In this document: positions 16,608-24,613 of the stretch, one piece after another
Layout of the letters: each line of letters opens with the position of its first letter
How positions within the stretch are numbered: the first letter of the stretch is position 1
DNA from: JAEUKH01 sp964447205
GTDB lineage: Bacteria > Myxococcota_A > Polyangia > Polyangiales > Ga0077539
Length of the DNA: 64,000 nucleotides
Direction of reading: 5' to 3'
Assembly (NCBI GenBank): GCA_964447205.1
Contig: CAYUSB010000007.1
Location: forward strand, 62,001-126,000
The notes under the pieces: model-generated
Database searches by the model: none
Told to the model about the DNA's origin: nothing
The model's input: the letters and a program-made list of their open reading frames with translations, nothing else
Program-made: the position numbers and the translations under genes

Positions 16608-18253
16608 GGCGGAGGCTCCGGGTGGGGGGCCACATCGTCCCAGCGGAGGCCGAATCGGGCGAGGTATTTTCGCAGCCGGTCGGCGTCGTTGGGGGCGGCC
16701 TTGCGGGCCCGGGAGGCCGCGAAGAGGGTGCGGCCGGCGGCCGAGAGCGACGCCGCGCGGCTGCAGACGGCGAGCACGTCGGCGAGCTGGACCCGGTCGA
16801 AGCGGTCGAGCTCCGCGGCCCGCGCAGGACCGAGGAGGGCCTCCACCCGGTCGGGCTCGGGCGCGGACATGGGCGGGCCAGGGAGGGCCGTGGGGGGCGG
16901 CGGGGCCCAGCTCTCGGCGAGCCGGGCGAGCTCCTCGTCGACGAGGCCGAGGTCGATGCGGCCCCCGCGGGCGAGGGTGGTCATGCGCAGGACGGCGGCC
17001 CCAAACTCGCGGAAGTTGCCAGGCCACGGGGCCTGTCGGGCGAACGCCAGAAAACGCGTCCGGGCCTCGCGGTTGAAGGAGGCCTGGTGCCCGACGAGGG
17101 CGGCGGCCCGTTCGAGCTCGTAGTCGAGGTTGGGCTCGAGGTCTTCGGGGCGGTCGCGCAGGCTCGGGAGGCGGAAGGTCCACAGGTCGATGCGGGCCAG
17201 GAGGTCTTCGCGGAAGCGGCCTTCGTGCACCCGGGTCCGCAGGTCGCGGTTGGTCCCGACCACCAGGGTGAAGTCCGAGCGCACGGGAGCGTCCGAACCG
17301 ACGGGATAGAACGACTTCGCTTCGAGGGCCCGCAGGAGCATGGCCTGCTCGTCGTCGCCGAGCTCGCCCACCTCGTCGAGGAAGAGGGTGCCCCCGTCGG
17401 CCCGGCGGAGCAGGCCCGGGCGCGCGCTCACGGCCCCGGTGAAGGCCCCCCGGGCGTGGCCGAAGAGGGCGCTCATGGCCCCGTCCCCGCGCAGGGTTGC
17501 GCAGTTGACGTCGACGAACTCGCCCGTCACCCGGTGCCGGGCCCGGCGCAGGGCGTGGATGCTCGCCGCGAGCTGGCTCTTGCCCGCCCCCGTGGGGCCC
17601 ATCAGCAGGATGGGGGCCGCACTGTGGGCCGCGACGTACTCCACCCGGTCGATGAGGTGATTGAAGGCGGGGTTGCGCGTGTCGATCCCGCCCTTGAGCA
17701 GGCTCACCCCCTCGGATTGCTCGCGGACAAACCGCGCGGCCAGGGCGTCGTACCGCGACAGGTCGAGGTCGATCACCCGGTACGAACCCGGCTTGTCCCC
17801 CCGCCCCGTCGCCCCCTCGGGCCGTGGCGAGGTCTGCACGAGGCGCCCCGGGATCCGCCGCGACTCGGTGAGCAGAAACAGACAGATCTGGCAGACGTGG
17901 GTGCCCGTGGTGATGTGCACGAGGTAGTCCTCACGGGTCGGCCGCCAGGGGTACGCCCGGGCCCAGTCGTGCAGGGCCCCATAGACCTCCTCGAAGTCCC
18001 ACGGGTCGGCCAGGGGCAGGTCGACCACCCGAACCTCCGTCCCCGGCGACGACCGCAGCACGTCCCCCGCCACGGTCTCGGCCAGCTCCCGGTGCCGCGG
18101 GTCAGCCAGAAGCTCCATCCGAGACAGCTCGAGGTCGTCGTGTTGGGCGAGGGAGACGGTCGGCCGCCAGCGGCTCCAGCGGTCGGGACGGAGCCCCCGG
18201 TCGAGCTCGACCCCTACAAAGCCCACCACCACCGTCGCCCGCGGCCTTGCCAT
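16604..18253 (-). CDS. rtcR: Sigma-54-dependent activator of RNA repair, RtcR
   Basis: The protein has 549 residues. RtcR activates rtcBA transcription with sigma-54 in response to RNA-damage-linked ligands through an N-terminal CARF domain. Residues 1-185 match that domain (VVVGFVGVELDRG, GTEVRVVDLPLADPWDFEEVY, YLVHITTGTHVCQICLFLLTESRRIPGRLVQTSP). The AAA+ domain has Walker A GPTGAGKS at 219-226, the sigma-54 contact loop GAFTGA, the Walker B-like GGTLFLDEVGEL, and the arginine finger region. The C-terminal part has the RtcR-type helix-turn-helix (RAASLSAAGRTLFAAS). It is divergent from rtcB, with the target promoter between them. The start is an ATG at 18253 reading MARPRATVVVGFVG. Confidence 0.93.
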   Translation of the reverse strand: MARPRATVVVGFVGVELDRGLRPDRWSRWRPTVSLAQHDDLELSRMELLADPRHRELAETVAGDVLRSSPGTEVRVVDLPLADPWDFEEVYGALHDWARAYPWRPTREDYLVHITTGTHVCQICLFLLTESRRIPGRLVQTSPRPEGATGRGDKPGSYRVIDLDLSRYDALAARFVREQSEGVSLLKGGIDTRNPAFNHLIDRVEYVAAHSAAPILLMGPTGAGKSQLAASIHALRRARHRVTGEFVDVNCATLRGDGAMSALFGHARGAFTGAVSARPGLLRRADGGTLFLDEVGELGDDEQAMLLRALEAKSFYPVGSDAPVRSDFTLVVGTNRDLRTRVHEGRFREDLLARIDLWTFRLPSLRDRPEDLEPNLDYELERAAALVGHQASFNREARTRFLAFARQAPWPGNFREFGAAVLRMTTLARGGRIDLGLVDEELARLAESWAPPPPTALPGPPMSAPEPDRVEALLGPARAAELDRFDRVQLADVLAVCSRAASLSAAGRTLFAASRARKAAPNDADRLRKYLARFGLRWDDVAPHPEPPP

Positions 18254-18345
18254 GGGGATCGACTCTTATCCAAACCGCGCAGGGTGTCTATTCGTCAGGA
18301 TCGTATCCGTGCGTTCTGTGAGCCGTCGGGCCCGTCTTCTGGCCC

Positions 18346-18361
18346 TGGCACGACTCCCGCA
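18346..18361 (+). promoter_or_regulatory. Sigma-54 (-24/-12) promoter for rtcBA
   Basis: TGGCACGACTCCCGCA fits the sigma-54 pattern TGGCACG-N4-TTGCA with a perfect -24 element and correct spacing; the -12 element reads CCGCA instead of TTGCA. It is in the rtcR/rtcB divergent region, as expected for an RtcR target. Expected transcription begins near 18371, only about five bases before the rtcB ATG. Confidence 0.75.
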
Positions 18362-18375
18362 AACTCCTCCGCACC

Positions 18376-19608
18376 ATGAACGAGTCCAACAAGCGGTACA
18401 CGGTGATCCCCACGGCCCATGTCCCCATCAAGGCCTGGGTCGACGGGGTGACGATGGAGCCCGAGGCCATCGCCCAGTTGCAGCGGGTGGCGGCCCTGCC
18501 CTTCGTTCACAAGTGGGTGGCGGCCATGCCGGACGTCCACGCCGGGATCGGGGCCACGGTGGGCTCGGTGGTGGCCACCCGGGGGGCGGTGATCCCCGCG
18601 GCGGTGGGGGTGGACATCGGCTGCGGGATGATCGCGGCCCGCACGAGCCTTCGGGCCCACGACCTCCCGGACACCCTCCGCGGCCTGCGTGACGCCATCG
18701 AGGGGGCCGTGCCCCACGGGCGTACGGCCCACGGGGGCTCGGGCGATCGTGGGGCCTGGGGCGAGCTCCCCGACCCGGTGGCGGCGGCCTGGGACACGAT
18801 GCGTCCGGGCTACGGGGCCATCGTGGCGAAGCACCCCAAGCTCGACCGCGGGTCGCACGTGACCCACCTGGGCACCCTCGGGACGGGAAACCACTTCATC
18901 GAGGCCTGCCTCGACGAGGAGGAGCGCGTGTGGCTGATGCTGCACTCGGGCTCGCGGGGCGTCGGAAACCGCATCGGGTCGTACTTCATCGAGCGGGCCA
19001 AGGGGGAGATGCGCCGGTGGTTCGTCAACCTTCCAGACGAAGACCTGGCCTACCTCCCCGAGGGGTCGACCCTCTTCGACGACTACATCGAGGCGGTGGG
19101 CTGGGCCCAGGACTACGCCGCCACCAACCGCACCCTGATGATGCGGGCCGTCGTCGAGGCCCTGCGGTCTTCGGGTCTCCTGCCGCCCTTCGAGGCCGGG
19201 GTCGAGGCGGTCAACTGCCACCACAACTACGTGTCCCGGGAGAAGCACTACGGGGCCGACGTGTTGGTGACCCGCAAGGGGGCCGTCCGGGCCCGCGAGG
19301 GCGACCTCGGGATCATCCCCGGCTCGATGGGGGCCCGGTCGTACATCGTGCGGGGCCTCGGGCACGACGAGAGCTTCCACTCGTGCTCGCACGGGGCGGG
19401 GCGGGCCATGTCGCGCACGGCCGCCCGCAAGCGGTTTACCCTCGCCGACCACGCCCTGGCCACGGCAGGGGTCGAGTGCCGCAAGGACGCCGAGGTGATC
19501 GACGAGACCCCGGCGGCCTACAAGGACATCGACGCGGTGATGGCGGCCCAGGCCGACCTGGTCGAGGTCGTGCACACCCTCAAGCAGGTGCTCTGCGTCA
19601 AGGGATAG
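18376..19608 (+). CDS. rtcB: RNA ligase RtcB (3'-phosphate/5'-hydroxyl ligase)
   Basis: The protein has 410 residues, typical of the short bacterial RtcB. It joins 2',3'-cyclic or 3'-phosphate RNA ends to 5'-OH ends using GTP and manganese. Motifs run in order: PFVHKWVAAMPDVHAGIGATVGSV, AVGVDIGCGM with the metal-binding Asp and Cys, GTGNHFIE, LHSGSRGVGNRIG, NCHHNYVSRE, IIPGSMGARSYIVRG and SCSHGAGRAMSR, whose His is the guanylylated nucleophile. The N-terminus aligns with known RtcB starts, fixing the ATG at 18376 even though it leaves almost no leader after the sigma-54 promoter. rtcA follows 15 bases later, probably in the same operon. Confidence 0.96.
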   Translation: MNESNKRYTVIPTAHVPIKAWVDGVTMEPEAIAQLQRVAALPFVHKWVAAMPDVHAGIGATVGSVVATRGAVIPAAVGVDIGCGMIAARTSLRAHDLPDTLRGLRDAIEGAVPHGRTAHGGSGDRGAWGELPDPVAAAWDTMRPGYGAIVAKHPKLDRGSHVTHLGTLGTGNHFIEACLDEEERVWLMLHSGSRGVGNRIGSYFIERAKGEMRRWFVNLPDEDLAYLPEGSTLFDDYIEAVGWAQDYAATNRTLMMRAVVEALRSSGLLPPFEAGVEAVNCHHNYVSREKHYGADVLVTRKGAVRAREGDLGIIPGSMGARSYIVRGLGHDESFHSCSHGAGRAMSRTAARKRFTLADHALATAGVECRKDAEVIDETPAAYKDIDAVMAAQADLVEVVHTLKQVLCVKG

Positions 19609-19623
19609 TCAAGGAGTATGACG

Positions 19624-20640
19624 ATGTTGACCCTGGACGGATCGATGGGCGAGGGCGGGGGTCAGATCCTGCGGTCGGCCCTGGCCTTGTCGTTGGTGAC
19701 CGGGACGGCCTTTCGGCTGACGAAGGTGCGGGCCGGTCGCACGAGGCCTGGCCTCCTGCGGCAGCACCTGACGGCCCTTCGGGCGGCGGGGGAGGTGTGC
19801 GCGGCGGAGGTGAGCGGGGCCGTCCTGGGCAGCGGCGAGGTGACCTTCCGCCCCGGGGGCCTGCGCGGAGGCGCCCATCGGGTGGCCATCGGCAGCGCGG
19901 GGAGCACCACCCTGGTCTTGCAGACCGTGCTCCTGCCCCTCCTGCGGGCCCCGGAACCGAGCGTCTTCACCGTGGAGGGGGGCACCCACAACCCGCACGC
20001 CCCGTGTTTTGAGTTCCTCGCGGGGGTGTATCTGCCGGCCCTGGCGGAGATGGGGGCCGAGGCGTCGGTGACCCTGCTCCGCCCGGGGTTCTATCCCGCC
20101 GGGGGCGGGGTGTTGGAGGCCCGGGTGACCCCGTCCACGCTGGGAGCCTGGTCGCGGGTGGCCCGCGGGGCCGTCACGGCGGTGAAGGCCACGGCCATGG
20201 TGGCCGCCGTGCCGGGGGCGGTGGCCCATCGGGAGCTGTCGACGGTGCGAGAGATCCTCGGGCCGTCGGTGTCCCTGCACCCCCAGTGGCTCGACGCCCG
20301 GTACGGGCCGGGCAACGCCGTCGTCGTCGAATGCCAGTGCACGGGGGCCCGGGAGGTCTTCGCGGCGTACGGCGAGAAGGGGGTCAGCGCCGAGCGGGTG
20401 GCCGAGGGGGTCGCCCGGCAGGCCGCGGCGTGGATGGCGGCGGACGTCCCGGTCGGAGAGCACCTGGCCGACCAGATGCTGCTGCCCATGGTCCTCGGCG
20501 GGGGCGGGCGGTTTGTGACCGTGGAGCCCACCGAGCACAGCCGCACCCACGCCGAGGTCATCGCGCGGTTTGTCGGGGCCCGCGTGCGCTTCGAGGCCAT
20601 CGACGGGCGGCGCTGGAGCGTCGAGGTGGCAGGGCTCTAA
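19624..20640 (+). CDS. rtcA: RNA 3'-terminal phosphate cyclase RtcA
   Basis: The protein has 338 residues, the usual length. RtcA converts RNA 3'-phosphates to 2',3'-cyclic phosphates with ATP. It starts MLTLDGSMGEGGGQILRSALALS, the family signature, and contains RPGLLRQHLTALRA, PGGLRGGAHRVAIGSAGSTTLVLQ, FYPAGGG, and the C-terminal EHSRTHAEVIARF whose His is the adenylylated residue. The ATG at 19624 is chosen because AAGGAG at 19611-19616 is seven bases upstream; the ATG at 19618 would be only one base from it. Operon partner of rtcB under RtcR and sigma-54. Confidence 0.95.
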   Translation: MLTLDGSMGEGGGQILRSALALSLVTGTAFRLTKVRAGRTRPGLLRQHLTALRAAGEVCAAEVSGAVLGSGEVTFRPGGLRGGAHRVAIGSAGSTTLVLQTVLLPLLRAPEPSVFTVEGGTHNPHAPCFEFLAGVYLPALAEMGAEASVTLLRPGFYPAGGGVLEARVTPSTLGAWSRVARGAVTAVKATAMVAAVPGAVAHRELSTVREILGPSVSLHPQWLDARYGPGNAVVVECQCTGAREVFAAYGEKGVSAERVAEGVARQAAAWMAADVPVGEHLADQMLLPMVLGGGGRFVTVEPTEHSRTHAEVIARFVGARVRFEAIDGRRWSVEVAGL

Positions 20641-20707
20641 AGCATTCACCAGGAGGCCCCAGGAGGTCTTGCGTGGGGGTCCACAGTCCTGCCACCATCG
20701 GCGGCCG

Positions 20708-20734
20708 TTGACCCCCTCGCTGCCCGTCGGGCAG
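20708..20734 (+). promoter_or_regulatory. Hairpin and possible promoter element upstream of vgrG
   Basis: TTGACC at 20708-20713 precedes a perfect hairpin CTGCCC-GTC-GGGCAG at 20720-20734. The hairpin sits just before the vgrG ribosome-binding site (AGGAG at 20741). It may end rtcBA transcription or shape vgrG translation; no convincing -10 element was found. Confidence 0.3.
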
Positions 20735-20750
20735 AGCCTCAGGAGCGTCC

Positions 20751-22793
20751 GTGCCGAACGAAGCGATCTGCGAAGTCGAACTGGCGTTGCTGGTGACGGG
20801 AATGGACCCACTGCGGGTGCTGCGCTTCGAGGCCTCGGAGGGTCTGTCCGAGGTGGGCCATTGCATCGTGGAGGTGCTGGTCCCCGGCCTCGACAGCACC
20901 ACCGCGGACTTCATCGGCCTCGAGGCCTCGCTCAAGCTCCAGCGCGTCCGGTTCCTCGATGCCGTCGAGCCCCTGGGCGACCCCGCCTTCTGGACCGGGG
21001 TCGTGCGGGTGGTCGAGGACCGCGGAGTGGTCGACGACACCCGGGTGATGGAGGTCGAGCTCGTGCCGCGCCTGGGGCTCCTGAGCCTGCACAAGTGCAG
21101 CCGATTCTTCTACGACAAGACGCCGGTCGAGGTGGTGAGCGAGGTGCTCAAGACCAGCGTGGCGTACGCCGCGGGCGACATCCAGAGCGCGGGCGCCAAG
21201 ACCGCGGTGCGCGAGCTCTGCACCCAGTGGGACGAGAGCGACCTCGACTTCGTGCAGCGGCTCTTGGAGGAGGAGGGGCAGTGCTACTGGTTTGAGCACA
21301 CCGAGCTCGGGCAGAAGGTCAACCTGGTGGACGCCGACCAGGACAAGGCCTTCGGCGCGAGCGACCTCGAGCTACCACTCATGCCCGACAGCCACGCGGC
21401 CCAGGCCGACACCGAGAGCGTGCGGTACTTCGAGACCTCGCAGCGCATCGTGCCCAAGCGCATCGAGCTCCTCGACTGGCAGTGGCTGTCGAAGCGTCCC
21501 GCGGCGGGCTCCGCCACGCCGGTGGCGGGCGGGGCCCTGGGTTTTCAAGGTCAGGTGGGCGAGCATGTGAGCGCGGTGCGCGGCGATCCCGCGCGGTCGG
21601 CCAGTCGCCGGGCGACCCAACTCGGGGCCGAAGCCCAGCGGGCCCGGGGTCTGTCCAACGCGCTCACCCTGCGGCCCGGGGTGGTGTTCAAGGTGGTGCG
21701 GGCCGACGGCGAGGTGTCCGACCCCTTCGTGGTCGTGCGGGCCCGCCACGAGGGCCACGCCCCGGAGGGTCTGCGCGGACGCACCGAGGGCGAACAGGGC
21801 GACCGGTACCGCAACTATTTCGAGGCCGTTCCCGCGGCAGGCGGATGGCGTCCTCCGCGGGCCACGCCCCGGGCCCGGGCGACCATGCCCCAACTGGCGC
21901 GGGTCCTCGACCTCGACGGGGCCGAGCCCTCCGGGGCCATCGCGCTCGACGACAAGGCCCGGATCCACGTCGAGTTTGCATGGCCCAAGGCGGGGCTGCA
22001 GCCCGAGCAGGTGCGGTGCAAAGTGCCCGTGATGCAGCCCGTGGCCTCGAGCGGATTCGGCTTTCACTTCGTGCCCCGCGTGGGCTCCGAGGTGCTGGTG
22101 AGCTTCGTCGACGGCGACCCGGAGCGCCCCGTGGTGATCGGCTCGGTGTACCCCAGCGCGGCGCCGATGCCCGAGCCGGTAGACAAGCTCCGGACCCGGT
22201 CGGTGCTGCGCACGGGCACGGTGGGCGCGAGCGGGAGCAACCCCGAGCTCGGCCACTTCAACGAGCTCTCGTTTGAAGACCTCAAGGGCTCCGAGGTGCT
22301 GGCCCTGCGGGCCGAGCGCGACATCACCGTCGACGCCCTGCACGACCGCATCGTCACCATCGGCAACAACTCCACCGAGACCGTGGAGGTCGACAGCACC
22401 TTCGAGACCAAGGGCAACCGCACCGAGACCGTCGGGGGTGAGTCGCGGCTCACGGTGGAGAAGGACCTGTCCATGGCCGTGCACGGCGCGGCCTCCTCCC
22501 ACGCCGACAACACCTGGCAGATCACCGCCGACGAGGGGCTCACCCTGCAATGCGGCGGGGCGGCGACGGTCGAGCTCAAGCCCAACGAGATCGAGGTCTC
22601 GGCCGGGCGCAGCATGCTGCTGAAGGTGGGGGGCGCCAAGATCGAGCTCACTACGAGCGGCATCACCCTCAGCATCGGCGGGAGCAAGCTGGCCATGACG
22701 ATGTCGGACATCCAGCTCTCGTCGGGGGGGGGCTCGGTCGCGGTGGGGCCGGTGTCGGTCAACGTCAACAAGGGCGCGTTGGAGGTGACGTGA
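20751..22793 (+). CDS. vgrG: Type VI secretion spike protein VgrG
   Basis: The protein has 680 residues with a GTG start and AGGAG ten bases upstream. VgrG trimers form the puncturing tip of the type VI secretion system. The N-terminal gp27-like part contains FEASEGLSEVG, YDKTPVEVVSEVL, CTQWDESDLDFVQRLLEEEGQCYWFEH and RYFETSQRIVPKRIELLDWQW. The gp5-like OB-fold segment has IHVEFAWPKAG, CKVPVMQPVASSGFGFHFVPRVGSEVLVSFVDGDPERPVVIGSVY in family order. The C-terminus is a repetitive beta-helix (ITVDALHDRIVTIGNNSTETVEVDS, GGAKIELTTSGITLSIGGSKLAM). No effector domain is fused. Its stop overlaps the PAAR gene (TGATG). No other tss structural gene is in the window, so this is an orphan vgrG cluster. 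Confidence 0.95.
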   Translation: MPNEAICEVELALLVTGMDPLRVLRFEASEGLSEVGHCIVEVLVPGLDSTTADFIGLEASLKLQRVRFLDAVEPLGDPAFWTGVVRVVEDRGVVDDTRVMEVELVPRLGLLSLHKCSRFFYDKTPVEVVSEVLKTSVAYAAGDIQSAGAKTAVRELCTQWDESDLDFVQRLLEEEGQCYWFEHTELGQKVNLVDADQDKAFGASDLELPLMPDSHAAQADTESVRYFETSQRIVPKRIELLDWQWLSKRPAAGSATPVAGGALGFQGQVGEHVSAVRGDPARSASRRATQLGAEAQRARGLSNALTLRPGVVFKVVRADGEVSDPFVVVRARHEGHAPEGLRGRTEGEQGDRYRNYFEAVPAAGGWRPPRATPRARATMPQLARVLDLDGAEPSGAIALDDKARIHVEFAWPKAGLQPEQVRCKVPVMQPVASSGFGFHFVPRVGSEVLVSFVDGDPERPVVIGSVYPSAAPMPEPVDKLRTRSVLRTGTVGASGSNPELGHFNELSFEDLKGSEVLALRAERDITVDALHDRIVTIGNNSTETVEVDSTFETKGNRTETVGGESRLTVEKDLSMAVHGAASSHADNTWQITADEGLTLQCGGAATVELKPNEIEVSAGRSMLLKVGGAKIELTTSGITLSIGGSKLAMTMSDIQLSSGGGSVAVGPVSVNVNKGALEVT

Positions 22794-23113
22794 TGGGCGC
22801 GCCCGTTGTGACGGTAGGCTCCACGGTGATCTGCGCCCACGGCGGCAAGGTCACCTTTACGCCCGCCCCGCGGGTCAAGGCCAACGGCCAGCCCGTGGTG
22901 CTGCAGCCCATCCCCGCCCCGGTGGCGGGGTGCGCCAACCCTCCGCCGCCGGTCAACGTCGGCCCCTGCACGGTGGTCAACTGGTTGACGGGGAGCACGC
23001 GGGTGAAGGTCAACGGCATGCCCATCCTCCTGCAGAGCAGCTCGAGCATCGCGGTGCCGACGGGCAGCCCGGCCACCGTGGTCGCGGCAGAGATGCGGGT
23101 GAAGGCGACGTGA
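22793..23113 (+). CDS. PAAR-like spike-tip protein
   Basis: The protein has 106 residues, overlapping vgrG by one base (TGATG). It starts GAPVVTVGSTVICAHGGKVTFTPAPRVKANGQPVV, with repeated VKVNGMPI-like loops, a Cys-X-His pair near the start (CAHGG) and further cysteines (AGCANPP, VGPCTVV). This is the pattern of PAAR-like (DUF4280-type) proteins that cap the VgrG trimer and carry effectors. The small size and the absence of an extension mean effectors must bind through adaptors, plausibly the next two genes. Confidence 0.85.
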   Translation: MGAPVVTVGSTVICAHGGKVTFTPAPRVKANGQPVVLQPIPAPVAGCANPPPPVNVGPCTVVNWLTGSTRVKVNGMPILLQSSSSIAVPTGSPATVVAAEMRVKAT

Positions 23114-23931
23114 GCGTCCGGGTCCGCGACCTCACCGGCGACTGGCGCGTCGTCTGGGCGGGCGAGGGCGACGCGGCCCGGCGTTTCCGCGACCTCGACG
23201 CGGCCCTGCGCTTCGTAGCGCGGTGGCGTCACGACCCCCTCGCCGTCACGGGCCTGCGGTCGCTGCTGGCGCAGCGAGACGCGGCCTCGTGCTCGCTGCG
23301 TGACGACGGGGTGGTGGCGCGGTGCGCGCAGCTCCTGGCCCAGGGGCGGCTGCGGTGCGTGCGGGTGGTGCCGATTCGTGTCGAGGACGTCGCGCGGCAG
23401 GAGTCCGACGCGCACGACACGATCCAGCTCGACACGTTTCTCCCCCAGGAGGAGCCCAGGACCTGGATCGAGATCCAGCTCACGGACATGGAGGGCAACC
23501 CCATGGCGGGCGAGCGATATTGGATCCAACTGCCCGACGGGTCGGTGCGCCAGGGGGCCCTCAACGAACAGGGCCTGGCGTACTTCGGCGACCTCGACCC
23601 GGGCGAGTGTGAGATCCGCTGGCCCGAGATGGACGACGAGGCCATGACCGACCGGCCTACGCGGCTCGGGTGGACGCCCGAGGCCGTGCGGTCTCCGTCG
23701 ACGCGCGCGGCGGCGCGGTCGCAGCCCAGGACCTGGGTCGAGGTCGCCCTGGTGGATCACGAGGGCCAGCCGATGCCCGGGGAGCGCTTCTCGCTGCGGC
23801 TGCCCGACGGCACGCTGCGCGAGGGACGCCTCGACGGCAGGGGGCGGGCGCGGTTTGCCGACATCGACGCGGGCGACTGCGTGCTGCGCTGGCCCGACCT
23901 GGAGGATGAGGCCGTCGAGGCCGTGGGATGA
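23110..23931 (+). CDS. T6SS-associated protein with two RTWIE-type beta repeats
   Basis: The protein has 273 residues with a GTG start overlapping the PAAR stop (GTGA). Residues 1-105 are an uncharacterised alpha/beta region (WRVVWAGEGDAARRFRDLDAALRF). Two tandem copies of a domain of about 60 residues follow, each beginning RTW(I/V)E(I/V), then a conserved GERY/F, LPDG, G-x-L, DxDxGxCxxRWP and ending DDEA or EDEA. Such carboxypeptidase-regulatory-like beta domains are common next to vgrG genes in myxobacteria and are thought to bridge spike and cargo. A divergent third copy appears inside the next gene. No enzymatic motif is seen; an adaptor role is inferred. Confidence 0.75.
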   Translation: MSVRVRDLTGDWRVVWAGEGDAARRFRDLDAALRFVARWRHDPLAVTGLRSLLAQRDAASCSLRDDGVVARCAQLLAQGRLRCVRVVPIRVEDVARQESDAHDTIQLDTFLPQEEPRTWIEIQLTDMEGNPMAGERYWIQLPDGSVRQGALNEQGLAYFGDLDPGECEIRWPEMDDEAMTDRPTRLGWTPEAVRSPSTRAAARSQPRTWVEVALVDHEGQPMPGERFSLRLPDGTLREGRLDGRGRARFADIDAGDCVLRWPDLEDEAVEAVG

Positions 23932-23946
23932 AGCGAGGGAGATGAA

Positions 23947-24588
23947 ATGAGCGGCGGCGAGATGGTGGTGGTCCGGCAGGGAGACACGATGGTCTCCATT
24001 GCCCACGCGAACGGGTACCGGAGTTGGGAGGTCATCTACAATCACGCGCGCAACGCCGAGCTGCGGCGCCGCTGCCCCGACCCGACCCTGCTCGTGCCCG
24101 GGCTGTCGCTCTACCTGCCCGAGAAGGGCACCGCGACGTGGACGCGCCCCACAGGCAAGCGGCATGTCTTCAAGGCCAAACGCCTCACGGCGCGGCTGTG
24201 CTTCACCGTCGGCGATGAGGACAGGGTGTTCGCCGACGCGCGCTACGAGCTCCAGGTCGACGGCGAGCTGCGCGCGGGGACCACCAACGGCGAGGGGCAG
24301 ATCAACGTCGAGGTGAGCCCCGCGGCCCGCACTGCGCACGTCACGGTCTGGCCGGACGGGGACGAGGGCCCACCCTGGGAGTGGACCCTGCGGATCGGCC
24401 ACCTCGACCCCTACGACACCGACAGCGGCTTGCGCGCGCGCCTGGCCAACCTCGGGTACCCGCCGGGCGAAGACGAAGACGGCCTTCGTGACGCGCTCGA
24501 ACGCTTTCAGTTCGACCATGACCTCGAGGTAACCGGTGCGCTCGACGACCGCACCCGAGACCTCCTCCAGGAGCGCAGCGGCGCCTGA
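23947..24588 (+). CDS. LysM / beta domain / peptidoglycan-binding protein in the vgrG cluster
   Basis: The protein has 213 residues. Residues 5-60 form a LysM domain (VVRQGDTMVSIAHANGYRSWEVIYNHARN, ending in a typical LVPGLSLYLPE). Residues about 75-150 contain RYELQVDGELRAGTTN and a VSPAARTAHVTVWP end, which resembles the RTWIE-type repeat of the preceding gene. Residues about 160-213 match a peptidoglycan-binding PG_binding_1 helix bundle (GLRARLANLGYPPGEDEDGLRDALERFQFDHDLEVTGALDD). No signal peptide is present, so delivery through the spike is possible. It sits between the repeat protein and the large zincin gene and could guide cargo to the cell wall of a target; this is inference. Confidence 0.8.
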   Translation: MSGGEMVVVRQGDTMVSIAHANGYRSWEVIYNHARNAELRRRCPDPTLLVPGLSLYLPEKGTATWTRPTGKRHVFKAKRLTARLCFTVGDEDRVFADARYELQVDGELRAGTTNGEGQINVEVSPAARTAHVTVWPDGDEGPPWEWTLRIGHLDPYDTDSGLRARLANLGYPPGEDEDGLRDALERFQFDHDLEVTGALDDRTRDLLQERSGA

Positions 24589-24613
24589 GCCGACTGCAGC
24601 AGGCGAGACCACC

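Noticed and set aside
18254..18345. RtcR upstream activating sites (two TATCC-containing repeats near 18266 and 18304)
   Set aside because: Too short and imperfect to claim, though the region is where such sites would be expected.
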